Counted from the first letter of the stretch, positions 42,907-53,077 are shown. The stretch: 54,843 nt of DNA from Rhodospirillales bacterium (GCA_028281785.1 JANQJG010000093.1:1-54843); one strand, 5' to 3'. Numbers and translations are program-made. Notes: a model not told the origin generated them from the letters alone.

Positions 42907-44310
42907 ATGGACCGGACAAGGCAGTATTTCTTCTGCGGCATCGGCGGCAGCGGCATGTTGCCGCTGGCCCTGATCCTGAAGGGCCGGGGCTACGCGGTCG
43001 AAGGCTCCGACCGCATGCTAGACCAGGGACGCACCGCGCAGAAGTTCGATTTTCTGCGTGCCCAGGGCATCCGGCTTCACAAGCAGGATGGCAGCGGGCT
43101 GACCCGGCCCGAGCAGATCCTGGTTGTCTCGGCCGCGGTCGAGGAGACCGTGCCCGATGTGCAGGCGGCGCGGAGGCTGGGCGCGAAGAGGATGACCCGG
43201 GCGGAGCTGCTGGCGAGCCTGTTCAACGCCGCGCCGCGCAGCATCGGTATCGGCGGCACCAGCGGCAAGTCGACGACGACCGGGATGGCCGGCTGGATTC
43301 TGCATCACGCCGGGCGTGGCCCGACGGTGATGAACGGCGCGGTGATGAAGAACTTCATCGCGCCCGACACGCCCTTCGCCAGCGCCCTGCTGGGCAAGAG
43401 CGACCTCTTCGTCAGCGAGGTGGACGAGAGCGACGGCTCCATCGCCCTCTACACGCCATATATCGCGGTCCTGACCAATATCGCGCTGGATCACAAGTCC
43501 ATGGACGAGCTGCGGGCGCTGTTCCGCGATTTCGTCGCCAAGGCCGAGACCGTGGTGCTCAACCTGGACAACGAAGAGACGGCCATCCTGGCGGCCGAAT
43601 TGCCGGACGGCAAGGCGATCACCTTCAGCCTGAGCGCCGCCGCCGCCGATCTCCGCGCCGGCGGGCTGGCTCCGACACCGGAAGGGATCGATTTCGAGGT
43701 GACGGAACGCGCGACAGGGGAATGCGTTCCCGTGCGGCTGCGCGTGCCGGGGGCGCATAACGCGGCGAACGCGCTGGCCGCGATCGGCGTCGCGCGCGCC
43801 TGTGGCGTGACGCTGGAGGAGGCGGCCGCGGCGCTCGGCGAATTCGCCGGGTTGAGGCGGCGGCTGGAATTCGTCGGCACGGCCGGGGGCGTGACGGTGA
43901 TCGACGACTTCGCCCACAATCCGGACAAGATCCTCGCCACGCTCACCACACTGCACGACTTTCCGGGGCGCCTGCTTGTGATATTCCAGCCGCAGGGGTT
44001 CGGCCCGTTGCGGCTGATGAAGGACGCCTTCATCGACTGCTTCGCGCGGAATCTGAACGGGGACGACGTCCTGATCATGCCCGATCCGGTCTATTTCGGC
44101 GGCACGGTCGATCGCTCGGTTTCCAGCCCGGATATCATCGAGGGTGTGGCGGCGCGCGGTCGCCAGGCCCTGGCTATCGCCGAGCGCGCCGCCTGCGGCG
44201 ACAAACTCGTTGAACTGGCCCGGCCCGGCGACCGGATCGTCGTCATGGGCGCCCGCGACGACACCCTCTCGCTGTTCGCCGCCGACCTGCTCGATAGATT
44301 GGTCCAATAG
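42907..44310 (+). CDS. Mur ligase family protein, Mpl/MurC-like
   Basis: A 467-residue ATP-dependent ligase with three domains: the UDP-binding Rossmann fold ([20 protein letters not shown]), an ATP domain with the P-loop GTSGKST (117-123) and a glutamate-ligase C-terminal domain ([15 protein letters not shown]). The P-loop has Ser where MurC and Mpl usually have His-Gly-Lys. Neighbouring the LD-carboxypeptidase, it most likely joins recovered tripeptide to UDP-MurNAc (Mpl role). The ATG at 42907 is the natural start; upstream open sequence is repeat. The stop is TAG followed by AGCTC. Confidence 0.82.
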   Translation: MDRTRQYFFCGIGGSGMLPLALILKGRGYAVEGSDRMLDQGRTAQKFDFLRAQGIRLHKQDGSGLTRPEQILVVSAAVEETVPDVQAARRLGAKRMTRAELLASLFNAAPRSIGIGGTSGKSTTTGMAGWILHHAGRGPTVMNGAVMKNFIAPDTPFASALLGKSDLFVSEVDESDGSIALYTPYIAVLTNIALDHKSMDELRALFRDFVAKAETVVLNLDNEETAILAAELPDGKAITFSLSAAAADLRAGGLAPTPEGIDFEVTERATGECVPVRLRVPGAHNAANALAAIGVARACGVTLEEAAAALGEFAGLRRRLEFVGTAGGVTVIDDFAHNPDKILATLTTLHDFPGRLLVIFQPQGFGPLRLMKDAFIDCFARNLNGDDVLIMPDPVYFGGTVDRSVSSPDIIEGVAARGRQALAIAERAACGDKLVELARPGDRIVVMGARDDTLSLFAADLLDRLVQ

Positions 44311-44375
44311 AGCTCTTGCCCGCTGGCATGCTATGGAAAGACCCCAAGCTCACGTGGGTTTTCCGGGAGGGTCAA

Positions 44376-45938
44376 ATGTCCCAAAACGAAAACAGCCTGA
44401 AGATCATGCGCGGCCGGCATGCCCTGGTCGATCCGACCGAGGCGGCGGGCGGCTGGCTGGATGACGGCGCGATCCTGATCGAGGGCGAGAGGATCGCCGA
44501 GGTGGGCGCCTTCGCCGATCTCGCCGCCGGCCATCCCCAGGCCGAGGTCATCGGCGACGGCACGGAGCTGCTGGTGCCCGGGCTGATCGACGCCCATACC
44601 CACGGCTTCGGCATCACCCGGATCCAGGTCGGCGTCGGCTATGACTTCCTGGAGAACATGCTGCTCGACGGCCCCTGGCGCATCGCGCTGCCGCCGGATC
44701 TCGCGGCAGCGCTGACCGCGGTGCGGCATCTGAAGGCGGGATGCACGACGCTCCATCACACGGGTTGGGACGATCTCGGCGCCGACGCCGTCGAGCGGGC
44801 GGAGGTCGCCATCGGCGCCTATCGCGCGACCGGCATCCGCTTCGCCTATTCGCCGGCGGTGCGCAACGTCAACCGCTTCGCCTGCGACGAGCAGGCCTTT
44901 CTGGAGACCCTGCCCGCCGACCTCCGGGTCCTGGCCGAGCCCTTCACACGCTATGATCCGGAGGAGGACGAGGCCCGCTTTTTCGAGGTCTTCGAGCATC
45001 TCCACGCCAGCTATGACGGGCCGGACACGCGCATCCTTCTCGGGCCGAGCTGGGCCCATGGCGGCACGAAGAAGATGATGGCGCGGATCAAGGCCCGGGC
45101 GGACGCGCTCGGCGGGGTGCCGATCCATATTCATACTCTGCAGACGCCGCATCAGCGCGCCTATGGCTTCATGAAGCACGGCAAGTCGCTGCTGTCGGTG
45201 CTCGACGGGATGGGGCTGGTCGACCGCAATGTCGTCTTCGGCCATATGGTCTGGATTTCCGAGGAGGACATCGCGCTGTTGGCGGAGCGCGGCGCCTCCA
45301 TCACTCATCATGCGAGCTGCAACCTTCATGTGCGCAACGGCATCTCGCCCGTCTACGCGCTGCACCGGGCCGGGGTGAACGTGGCCATGGGCATCGACGA
45401 CAAGAGCATCAACGACGATGAAGATCCCTTTATGGAGATGCGCCTGATCCACCAGCTCCATCGGGTTCCCGCCTTCGATCTGGAGAATACGCCGGCGCTC
45501 AGGGGCCGTGACGTGCTGCCCATGGCGACGGTGAATGCCGCCCGCGTCTGCGGGTTCGAGGGGCGGCTGGGGGCGCTCAAGCCCGGCATGTTCGCCGATG
45601 CGGTACTGCTCGATGCACAGCCGATCCTGGAGGACCCCTGGGTCTCGCCCGAGGCCGATTTGTCGGAGATTCTGGTCGCCCGCGCCAAGGGGGCGGATGT
45701 GCGTGCGGTCGTGGTCGGTGGCCGGCCGGTCGTCGATAAAGGGCGCTTCGTCGGGTTCGACGTCGACGCGCTGTACCGCGAAATCAGGGACTTCTGCGCC
45801 AAGGGCCTTTCCGATAAGCAACGCGCCCAACAGGAGGCCATCGGCCGGCTGATGGTGCATCACCAGCGCTGGCACAACGCCATGCTCAAGCATCTGGACC
45901 TGACGGAGCCCTTCTACCGCATGAACGGCCGGCGGTAG
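44376..45938 (+). CDS. Amidohydrolase-family metal-dependent hydrolase
   Basis: A 520-residue cytoplasmic enzyme of the TIM-barrel amidohydrolase superfamily (chlorohydrolase/deaminase branch). Metal ligands are H74-T-H76 in IDAHTHGFG, His in HIHTLQTPH, His in ITHHASCNLH and Asp in MGIDDKSIND. Flanking beta-sandwich segments are at both ends (LKPGMFADAVLLDA). It may deaminate or dechlorinate a heterocycle or hydrolyse an amide; the substrate is not predictable. The ATG follows GGGAGGG with four bases between. Confidence 0.88.
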   Translation: MSQNENSLKIMRGRHALVDPTEAAGGWLDDGAILIEGERIAEVGAFADLAAGHPQAEVIGDGTELLVPGLIDAHTHGFGITRIQVGVGYDFLENMLLDGPWRIALPPDLAAALTAVRHLKAGCTTLHHTGWDDLGADAVERAEVAIGAYRATGIRFAYSPAVRNVNRFACDEQAFLETLPADLRVLAEPFTRYDPEEDEARFFEVFEHLHASYDGPDTRILLGPSWAHGGTKKMMARIKARADALGGVPIHIHTLQTPHQRAYGFMKHGKSLLSVLDGMGLVDRNVVFGHMVWISEEDIALLAERGASITHHASCNLHVRNGISPVYALHRAGVNVAMGIDDKSINDDEDPFMEMRLIHQLHRVPAFDLENTPALRGRDVLPMATVNAARVCGFEGRLGALKPGMFADAVLLDAQPILEDPWVSPEADLSEILVARAKGADVRAVVVGGRPVVDKGRFVGFDVDALYREIRDFCAKGLSDKQRAQQEAIGRLMVHHQRWHNAMLKHLDLTEPFYRMNGRR

Positions 45939-45962
45939 CGGGCTCTTGACGAAGTCGAATTG

Positions 45963-46056
45963 ATGATTGACCTCGTGCTTCGAGACGCTTCGCTCCTCAG
46001 CATGAGGTCAATCATTCCAACCTTTTTCCTCATCCTAAGCATGTCGAAGGATGAGG
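45963..46056. repeat. Two adjacent hairpins after the amidohydrolase
   Basis: ATGATTGACCTC (45963-45974) pairs with GAGGTCAATCAT (46004-46015). Then CCTCATCCT (46028-46036) pairs with AGGATGAGG (46048-46056). The CTTCGAGACGCTTCGCTCCTC centre is a widespread intergenic motif in alphaproteobacteria. The stems lie between convergent genes and may also terminate transcription. Confidence 0.7.
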
Positions 46057-46090
46057 CGGCGGCGCGTCGTTTCGGAGGACGAGACATGCT

Positions 46091-46768
46091 CTAGATGCCG
46101 CTTCGGCTTCGGTCCAAGGCCAAACGGAGACGGCTCGCCCAGAAATCGAGCGCAGCCGCGACCTGCTCCCAGGCGCGGGTTCGCTCCGGTGGCGGCGAGG
46201 CGCCGCCGACGCGGCGGTCGGCAAAGGCGGCGAGCCGTTCGCCCGTGACCGAGTCGAGGAGTTCCGCCTCCATGGCCGTCTCGATCGGCGAAAACGCGGT
46301 GGCCGCCGAGGCGCGCAGCTTGTCCTGGATGAAGGTGTTCGGGGAGCCGCGCAGCGGGACCGTGCGCGGAAGCGGTCTCACGCCCGTGATGGCCGCCCGC
46401 ACGCGAAGGACGCCGGGCCCCGGGTCCTCGACCACCGGATACGCGTCGCCCACGGCGTCCTCGATCGCTTGGTACAGATAGTCGGTCAATTCCTTGAGGA
46501 CGTAAGGGCTGATCATCCTGTTGTCGGCGCGTTCGTCATAGAAGACAACGACCGGATCGAGCGCGATCTTGTCGTAGTTGCGAAGTACGCCTTCATCCTT
46601 CACATAGGAGAACGCGCCCTCGATCTCCGGATCCGGGCGCAAGGCGGAATAGTCCTCGAGAAAGCCCGAACGGCTCGGCCCCGGCGTGCAGGCGGTGCCG
46701 ACAACGGCCAGCGACAAGGCGAAGGCTAACGCGACAGATCGACCCGGAATCACATTCACGAAGCTCAT
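46091..46768 (-). CDS. DUF3313 lipoprotein
   Basis: A 225-residue putative lipoprotein. The signal peptide ends at a lipobox-like VGTAC27. Blocks FLEDYSALRPDPEIEGAFSY, VVFYDERADNRMISPYVLKE and AEQ-like EAELLDSVTGERLAAFADRR fit the DUF3313 family. Probable outer-membrane lipoprotein of unknown function. The stop is a TAG followed by AGCATGTCTCGTCC. Confidence 0.87.
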   Translation of the reverse strand: MSFVNVIPGRSVALAFALSLAVVGTACTPGPSRSGFLEDYSALRPDPEIEGAFSYVKDEGVLRNYDKIALDPVVVFYDERADNRMISPYVLKELTDYLYQAIEDAVGDAYPVVEDPGPGVLRVRAAITGVRPLPRTVPLRGSPNTFIQDKLRASAATAFSPIETAMEAELLDSVTGERLAAFADRRVGGASPPPERTRAWEQVAAALDFWASRLRLALDRSRSGI

Positions 46769-47111
46769 GGATCGATATCCTCTTCATGTCCTTATATGAC
46801 ACCACTTCCAGACATATGATCTCGCTTGAGGCCTAGGTCGAGTCGTGGCTCGGAACCGTTCATGGGCAACGGCCGGGCTAACAAACGGCCGGTGGTTTTT
46901 CGGCATAGCCGCAAGATCGGCGGCGCCATGTGCGAATTCTAAATAAAACCCTTCTGACAAATAATGTATTGGCGCCTTTGGCGCATGCGATCACGTCGAG
47001 CCCGCGGAGTTCGCCTCGAACGACCGGAATGGCTGCCGGGACTGCCCGCCGGGCTTGCTGAGCGGCGAAGACGGGGTACTGACGATCGGGATTCCGATCC
47101 GGAAGTGACGC

Positions 47112-47147
47112 TGGCAGATGCGCATATCTAAAGACATAATGCCCTAT
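47112..47147 (+). repeat. Right end of a TAGAGC-family element at the DUF1801 start
   Basis: GGCAGATGCGCATATCTAAA and the following GACATAATGCCCTA match the right end of the element at 52384-52544, which reads CGCAGATAGGCAGACCTAAA then GACAGAACGCTCTA. The final A of CCCTA is the first base of the DUF1801 ATG. Confidence 0.65.
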
Positions 47148-47592
47148 GCCGAAAACGCGATCCTTCAACGATCCGAACGTGAAGGCGGTCTTCGACTCCT
47201 ATCCACCTGGCTTGCGCGCCGACCTGTTGCGGCTGCGCGAGATGATATTTGACACGGCCTCGGAGACGGACGGCGTCGGCCGCTTGGTCGAGACGTTGAA
47301 ATGGGGACAGCCGGCCTACTTACCGGCTAGGCGAAAGATCGGAAGCACGATCCGAATAGATATCCTGAAGGATCAACCCGGTCGCTACGCGATGTTTTTT
47401 CACTGCCAGACGCCGCTGGTTGACACCTTTCGAGAGCTCTATCGAGACCAGTTTGTTTTTCAGGGCAACAGGGCGCTTCTGTTCTCCCACGGGGACCCGC
47501 TGCCCCTCGACGCGCTGGGACACTGCGTTGCGCTATCGCTCACTTATCACCTGAGGCGACGACGCGCCGGATCCGGAAAAGCGGCGCCCTGA
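47146..47592 (+). CDS. DUF1801 domain protein
   Basis: A 148-residue protein of the YdhG/DUF1801 family. It has VKAVFDSYPPGLRADLLRLR, then ETLKWGQPAYLPARRKIGST and YAMFFHCQTPLVDTF. Function is unknown. The start has no Shine-Dalgarno because a repeat end runs right up to the ATG, yet the N terminus matches the family. It may rely on leaderless or weak initiation. In 46769-47145 no other gene is clear. Confidence 0.85.
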   Translation: MPKTRSFNDPNVKAVFDSYPPGLRADLLRLREMIFDTASETDGVGRLVETLKWGQPAYLPARRKIGSTIRIDILKDQPGRYAMFFHCQTPLVDTFRELYRDQFVFQGNRALLFSHGDPLPLDALGHCVALSLTYHLRRRRAGSGKAAP

Positions 47593-47854
47593 CTGCCGCC
47601 GCCTTTGCGGCTTGTCCGCGGTGATCCGCGCATCGCCGCGGAGCCATCAAATTGGTTCCATTTCGTTCCGGCAGTGCTCCAACTGTTGACGCCGGCTTTG
47701 TTATTTTCTCTTTGAAAAATTTTAGTATGTCCTTCTGAGCCATGGATTCGGTTTGTACGCCGGGATCCAAATTCCAAAGTATTTGGTTGACATCGATATA
47801 ATCGCCCCTTAGCACATTCATTTCACTATTCAACTAAGTTAGAAGGAAAACACT

Positions 47855-48151
47855 ATGGCTGCCGATGCGCCCAACTTTGACGAGTCCAAACTCACAAAAG
47901 GCCAGATTCGTAAGCTCACTGCTCTTCGAAAATCCTTGGGCCAGGAGATAGCCGACAAAGCCTTTTTCGAGTGGTTGCAGAAGGTCGAAACGCAGAAAAG
48001 CGAACCCGAGGACAAGAACGCGACTCTGATCGCCGACGCACTTGTCAAACTTATCGAGAAGAAAAAACTGCAGATCCCGCGTGGCGGTTACCTGCTCAGG
48101 CGAGGCCGCGGCAGGGTGATTGTCGAAAAGGCCGCCGCGGAAACGCAGTGA
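47855..48151 (+). CDS. Small hypothetical protein
   Basis: A 98-residue, strongly charged protein: DESKLTKGQIRKLTALRKSL, FFEWLQKVETQKSE and a basic end YLLRRGRGRVIVEKAAAE. It looks helical with a lysine/arginine-rich tail and has no signal or membrane segment. AAGGA lies seven bases before the ATG. It stands in an AT-richer pocket between DUF1801 and a repeat. No family recognised. Confidence 0.72.
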   Translation: MAADAPNFDESKLTKGQIRKLTALRKSLGQEIADKAFFEWLQKVETQKSEPEDKNATLIADALVKLIEKKKLQIPRGGYLLRRGRGRVIVEKAAAETQ

Positions 48152-48336
48152 GCATTTCGTAAACCCCTTGATGTGCGCGTGACGTCGGAAGAACAGAACC
48201 CAAACTTTCACGGGCTTCACCGTTCTGGCGATACGAAGGCGGGCATCGCCAGTTCTTGTATCGCGAGCCGACCGTCTCCTGCCCAGGATGCAAGATCGCT
48301 TCGGGGCAGGCGCACATCCCTTGAAGACAGAATGCT

Positions 48337-48469
48337 CCAGTGTCCCGATCGCGAGATGCACTACATTGAATCTGGCGTGAATCGGCACACGAACTTGTCG
48401 ATTCTCGTGTGATTCAGCCTCCGAAGTCGGGCACACATAATGTGCCGAACTTCGGAACCATCACACTAG
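48337..48469 (-). repeat. 133-bp double-hairpin element, copy 3 (inverted)
   Basis: Inverse orientation to copies 1 and 2, again exactly 133 bp, with CCAG at one end and CTAG at the other. The first hairpin stem (48421-48455) is imperfect. A reading frame starting in it on the minus strand is an artefact of the repeat. Confidence 0.85.
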
Positions 48470-48479
48470 TGGATAGAAT

Positions 48480-48760
48480 CTAACATAGGGTGCTCATACG
48501 ACGGCCAGGGAGCGATCCACCACCCAATAGGCGGCGATCAGCCCGATGGCCCCGAGCGTCGCGGTGCGGAGGGGAATCCCAAACGGTGTAGAAGACCGAT
48601 CCCGACGACGCGGTCGCCTGGCCCGCGCGCACCACGTCGGAGAAAAGGAGCGGCGCCGGGCTGCGCAGATAGGCGGTGACGGTCGAGACCGGCGAAGGGC
48701 GGTTCCTCGTTCTGTTTAAGGACACCCGCAGCCTTGTCATCGTGGAACAATAGGCCTGCA
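48480..48760 (-). pseudogene. Decayed gene fragments
   Basis: On the minus strand, coding-like pieces occur in different frames: RSPAPLLFSDVVRAGQATAS in one, and IPLRTATLGAIGLIAAYWVV in another just before a stop. The latter looks like the last membrane helix of a HupE/UreJ-like protein. Frame changes and missing starts suggest debris of one or more genes. From 48980 to 49230 the DNA is strikingly AT-rich and shows no gene. Confidence 0.35.
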
Positions 48761-49319
48761 GGCTCCGAGATTGCGGCCGAGATCTTCGAGTTCGCCTGCT
48801 TGGCGGGCCGTGTCGCCCGCGCGGCGCGTCTTTCCTGCTTCCAGAAATCTCCTCAATCATGAGTAGTGCAAATTTTAAGCGAAACCTCCCCGACGGCATA
48901 ATGCGGAGACGCCGTTCTCGCCACGCGGGCCCGACAGCACGACCCGGGTCTTCTTCTTTTCTATTGAGGCCGCTCAATCTGTCTCATGGGCGCGGACGTC
49001 AAACGTTATATAACCAAGTGTATAGATGGGGAAATTTATTGAATAATTCCAGACAACATATTTTCCTAAAAGGCATGTTTTTCTAAAAATTAATGCAACA
49101 ACAAGAAAATAAAAGAGTTTTCTGTTTTTTAAATCGCACTTATGCGTCTGGTACATACCTGCTAGCGAATATTCTAAATAGACCATATTAGGTGGATTTC
49201 CGTATAAAGGATTTGCAGAGACAGGTCGCATGGGGACCGCGGCGCGGAAATCCGTTGCCGCATATCCCCAGGCGCGAAATTGCGCGCGCCGTTCTTACAG
49301 ACGCAGTCGGAGCCCCGCC

Positions 49320-51608
49320 ATGAACACCATCCACTCTTACTCCCCGGTCCCCGCCATGGACGCCAATTCGTCTTCGCATTGTATGGACGCTTGGTCCGGA
49401 TTTCAGAGTGGACGATGGCAGCGCGCCGTAGACCTGCGCGATTTCATTCAGCGCAATTACCTGCCCTATGAGGGGGACGACGCCTTCCTCGCCGGCGCGA
49501 CCGAACGCACGACGAAAATGTGGGACGCCGCCATGGAACTGTTGAAGCTCGAGCGCGAGAAGGGCGTGCTCGATATCGACACCGAGACGGTTTCGACCAT
49601 CGCCTCCCACAAGGCCGGTTATTTGGATCAGGAAAACGAGATCATCGTTGGTTTTCAGACCGATGCGCCCTTGAAGCGCGCCTTCATGCCCAACGGCGGC
49701 ATCCGTATGATGAAGGCGGCCACGGACGCCTATGGCTACGATCTCGACCCCGATCTGGAAAAGGTCTTTACCGAATACCGCAAGACTCACAACGCGGGCG
49801 TGTTCGATGCCTACACCGAGGAAACCCGGAAGGCGCGCAAGGCCGGCATCATTACCGGCCTGCCGGACGCCTATGGCCGCGGCCGCATTATTGGGGACTA
49901 TCGCCGCGTGGCGCTCTACGGCGTCGACAGGCTGATCGAAGACAAGCGCGAACAGAAGACGTCGCTGGAACTTGACGTGCTTGACGAAGAAACACTGCGG
50001 GCGCGTGAGGAAATCTCCGAACAGATCCGCGCGCTGGAGGAACTGAAGATCATGGCCGCCGCGTACGGCTTTGACATTTCCGTTCCCGCGAAAAACGCGC
50101 TCGAGGCGGTGCAGTGGACCTATTTCGGCTACCTCGGCGCCATCAAGAGCCAGAACGGGGCGGCCATGTCCATCGGTCGCATTTCCACCTTCCTGGACAT
50201 CTACATCGAGCGCGACCTTAAGCGCGGGCTGCTGACCGAGGAGACCGCTCAGGAAATTATTGACGACTTGACCGTCAAGCTGCGTCTCGTGCGCTTTTTG
50301 CGCACCCCGGAATACAACGAGCTCTTTTCCGGCGATCCCACCTGGGTGACGGAGGTCATCGGCGGCATGGGGCTGGACGGCCGCACTCTGGTGACCCGCA
50401 CCAGCTTCCGCTTCCTGAACACCCAGTTCACCCTGGGCGCCGCGCCGGAGCCGAACCTGACGGTCCTCTGGTCCACCTACCTGCCGCGGGGCTTCAAGGA
50501 TTTCTGCGCCAAGGTGTCGATCCACACGAGCTCCATTCAATACGAAAGCGACGACCGCATGCGCCCGTTCTGGGGCGACGATTACGGTATCGCGTGTTGC
50601 GTGTCGGCCATGCGGATCGGCAAGCAGATGCAGTTCTTCGGCGCGCGGGCGAACCTGGCCAAGGCGCTGCTGTACGCCATCAACGGCGGCCGGGACGAGA
50701 TTTCCGGTGTTCAGGTCACCCCTCCGTTCGCCCCGCTGACCGGCGAGGTCCTGGACTACACGGACGTCATGTCGCGCTTCCATCACGTGATGGACTGGCT
50801 GGCGCGGGCCTACATGAACGCGCTGAACACCATCCACTACATGCACGACAAATACGCCTATGAGCGGCTGGAGATGGCGCTGCACGATCGCGACGTCCTG
50901 CGCACCATGGCCTGCGGCATCGCGGGGCTTTCGGTGGTGGCCGACTCGCTGTCCGCGATCAAGCACGCCAAGGTCCGCGTCTTGCGCAACGAGGACGGCC
51001 TCGTGACCGACTATGAGGTTGACGGCGAGTTTCCCACCTTTGGCAACAACGACGCTCGGGTGGACGAGATCGCCATCGAAATCACCGAGGCCTTCATGAA
51101 CAAGCTGCGCATGCACAAGGCCTATCGGGGCGCCACCCAGACCCAGTCGATCCTGACCATCACCTCCAATGTGGTGTACGGCAAGAAGACCGGCAGCACG
51201 CCGGACGGCCGCAAGAGGGGCGAACCCTTCGCGCCGGGCGCCAACCCGATGCATGGCCGCGACGTCAAGGGCGCGGTTGCCTCCATCGCATCGGTCGCCA
51301 AGCTGCCCTACGAACACGCCCAGGACGGTATTTCCTATACCTTCTCCATCGTTCCGAAGGCGCTGGGCCGCTCCGAAGACGACCGCATCGCCAACCTGAC
51401 CAACCTGCTGGACTTCTACACAGCGGAGGGCGGCCATCATATCAACGTCAACGTGTTCGACCGCGAGACGCTGATGGACGCCATGGAGCATCCGGAACTG
51501 TACCCGCAACTGACCATCCGGGTGTCCGGATACGCGGTGAATTTCATTAAGCTCACCCGCGAACAGCAGTTGGACGTTCTGAACCGGACCTTCCACCGTG
51601 TCACTTAA
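49320..51608 (+). CDS. Pyruvate formate-lyase
   Basis: A 762-residue glycyl-radical enzyme that splits pyruvate with CoA into acetyl-CoA and formate in the absence of oxygen. The adjacent cysteines C426-C427 ([11 protein letters not shown]) are the pyruvate formate-lyase hallmark, and Gly737 in RVSGYAVNF is the radical site. The length agrees with PflB (about 760). Choline or glycerol lyases have a different cysteine motif, so those are excluded. The ATG follows GGAG. It overlaps the activase gene by 11 bp. A very AT-rich leader precedes it. It implies fermentative or micro-oxic growth. Confidence 0.96.
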   Translation: MNTIHSYSPVPAMDANSSSHCMDAWSGFQSGRWQRAVDLRDFIQRNYLPYEGDDAFLAGATERTTKMWDAAMELLKLEREKGVLDIDTETVSTIASHKAGYLDQENEIIVGFQTDAPLKRAFMPNGGIRMMKAATDAYGYDLDPDLEKVFTEYRKTHNAGVFDAYTEETRKARKAGIITGLPDAYGRGRIIGDYRRVALYGVDRLIEDKREQKTSLELDVLDEETLRAREEISEQIRALEELKIMAAAYGFDISVPAKNALEAVQWTYFGYLGAIKSQNGAAMSIGRISTFLDIYIERDLKRGLLTEETAQEIIDDLTVKLRLVRFLRTPEYNELFSGDPTWVTEVIGGMGLDGRTLVTRTSFRFLNTQFTLGAAPEPNLTVLWSTYLPRGFKDFCAKVSIHTSSIQYESDDRMRPFWGDDYGIACCVSAMRIGKQMQFFGARANLAKALLYAINGGRDEISGVQVTPPFAPLTGEVLDYTDVMSRFHHVMDWLARAYMNALNTIHYMHDKYAYERLEMALHDRDVLRTMACGIAGLSVVADSLSAIKHAKVRVLRNEDGLVTDYEVDGEFPTFGNNDARVDEIAIEITEAFMNKLRMHKAYRGATQTQSILTITSNVVYGKKTGSTPDGRKRGEPFAPGANPMHGRDVKGAVASIASVAKLPYEHAQDGISYTFSIVPKALGRSEDDRIANLTNLLDFYTAEGGHHINVNVFDRETLMDAMEHPELYPQLTIRVSGYAVNFIKLTREQQLDVLNRTFHRVT

Positions 51609-52386
51609 CGCCTTCAGATTGGAAGGCGGCGGCCGGCCCTTCCGGCCACGGAACGAACCGGTCACCGGTTACGTCCACTCCGTTGAGACGGGAGGCACCG
51701 TCGATGGCCCCGGCTGGCGCTTCGTCGTCTTCACGGCCGGGTGTCCCTTGCGCTGCCTCTACTGCCACAATCCCGACATCTGCGTTAAGACGTCGGGGAC
51801 CAAGCGCGAGGTTAGCCAGGTGCTGGAGGAAATCGCGGGCTACCAAAGCTTCCTCAAGCGTACGGGCGGCGGTGTGACCATCAGCGGCGGCGAGCCCCTG
51901 GCCCAGCCGGAATTCGTTACTGCGCTGTTGGAAGGGTGCAAGGCGCTGGGCCTGCACACCGCCTTGGATACCTCGGGCTATTCCGTCATTCCCGTCGGTC
52001 AACGCCTTTTGGATGCGACGGATCTGGTTCTCCTGGACCTGAAGTCCCACGACCCGTTCATCTTCCGCCGCGTGACCGGGGTTTCCCATCTGCCGAGCTT
52101 TGAATTCGCCAAGCGGCTATCGGATATGGGCAAGCCCATGTGGATCCGATTCGTGCTGGTGCCGGAGCTGACCGACGCCCGCCGCAACGTGGGGAACCTG
52201 GCCGATTTCGTCGCGACCCTGAACGGTGTGGAGCGGGTCGAGGTCCTGCCCTTCCACAAAATGGGCGAGGAAAAGTGGGACAGCATCGGCCGCAAATACG
52301 AACTGCACGAAACACCCGAACCCACGCCCGAGGAGGCCGAGGCCGTGCGGGCGATCTTCCGCAGCCGGGGACTGACGGTTTATTAG
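51598..52386 (+). CDS. Pyruvate formate-lyase activating enzyme
   Basis: A 262-residue radical-SAM protein that installs the glycyl radical in PflB. The cluster motif CPLRCLYC fits C-x3-C-x2-C, and [13 protein letters not shown] supplies the SAM-binding GGE. Start GTG overlaps the pflB end. The stop codon TAG is the first three bases of the TAGAGC-ended repeat that follows. Confidence 0.95.
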   Translation: MSLNAFRLEGGGRPFRPRNEPVTGYVHSVETGGTVDGPGWRFVVFTAGCPLRCLYCHNPDICVKTSGTKREVSQVLEEIAGYQSFLKRTGGGVTISGGEPLAQPEFVTALLEGCKALGLHTALDTSGYSVIPVGQRLLDATDLVLLDLKSHDPFIFRRVTGVSHLPSFEFAKRLSDMGKPMWIRFVLVPELTDARRNVGNLADFVATLNGVERVEVLPFHKMGEEKWDSIGRKYELHETPEPTPEEAEAVRAIFRSRGLTVY

Positions 52387-52544
52387 AGCATTCTGCCATG
52401 AGGTGTACTCACCTGCGCCGGAGCGCAAAAGCGCCCGGCCCTTCGAGTTGCGCCGCTTGGCCGATGGCCCCGCATCGCCCGGCTTGGCGGATCGTCTCCC
52501 CGGGGCACAACGCAGATAGGCAGACCTAAAGACAGAACGCTCTA
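52384..52544. repeat. 161-bp element with 12-bp inverted ends
   Basis: TAGAGCATTCTG (52384-52395) and CAGAACGCTCTA (52533-52544) are inverted repeats with one mismatch. The left TAG is the stop of pflA. Its right end recurs at 47112-47147, and the TAGAGC/GCTCTA termini are shared with the palindrome at 36-99. No coding capacity; MITE-like. Confidence 0.75.
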
Positions 52545-52565
52545 AGTCAGGAAAGGCCGTGACGA

Positions 52566-52970
52566 TCAGCGGGAGAAGGCGCGGTGCTCGGTTCCCTCGC
52601 CGGGGGTGATGAAGAGCAGGGCGCCGGGCTCCCGCACCGTGAAGCGATGCCACACGCCCTTCGGGACCAGGAGACAGGGTGAATCCGCGCTGAGCGCGAC
52701 GGTGCGCTCGCCCGCTTCCGTCTCGAGGATGAAATCGACCGCGCCGGAAAGCAGATAGATGACCTCCTCGCCGGCCGGATGCACCTCCCAATGGAGCATG
52801 TCCTCGGCCACCCGGAAGGCCATCATCAGCCGGTCGTCATAGCGGCGCTCGCCGGCCATCAGCTCCGGCCAGAAGCGCTCGGAGACCTCGACGGGCGCGG
52901 CCTCGCCACCGTCCTTCAGATGCAGATAGGTGCCGAAAAGATCGAAGCTGGGAGGGGCGGAGTTTGCCAT
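52566..52970 (-). CDS. Cupin-domain protein
   Basis: A 134-residue single-domain cupin. Metal ligands appear as His in DMLHWEVHPAGEEVIYLLSG and His in PKGVWHRFTVREPG. Such proteins bind small ligands or are simple oxygenases or isomerases. The ATG at 52970 follows AGGACAGG. It stands alone, ahead of repeats. Confidence 0.88.
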   Translation of the reverse strand: MANSAPPSFDLFGTYLHLKDGGEAAPVEVSERFWPELMAGERRYDDRLMMAFRVAEDMLHWEVHPAGEEVIYLLSGAVDFILETEAGERTVALSADSPCLLVPKGVWHRFTVREPGALLFITPGEGTEHRAFSR

Positions 52971-53077
52971 GGGCCTGTCCTGGTTGATAAGGGGCCATGG
53001 GCGACAGGTGGTGCCGGCGTCAGTCCCGGTCAACGCGGGACGGAATCACCCATAAGCGGAAAAGAGCCTTAAGGACC

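Noticed and set aside
46867..46905. CGGCCG...CGGCCG stem followed by TTTTT
   Set aside because: Short stem with a long loop and four bases before the T run; no gene on the plus strand ends just upstream.
46985..47110. Peptide-like stretch ending SGEDGVLTIGIPIRK before a stop, resembling the tail of a small heat-shock protein
   Set aside because: Too short, no upstream gene body; the resemblance may be chance.
47540..47821. Possible minus-strand ORF starting MNVLRGDYIDVNQILWNLD
   Set aside because: It overlaps the end of the DUF1801 gene, has no ribosome site and its last third is clearly antisense to that gene. A real short gene in 47690-47821 cannot be excluded.
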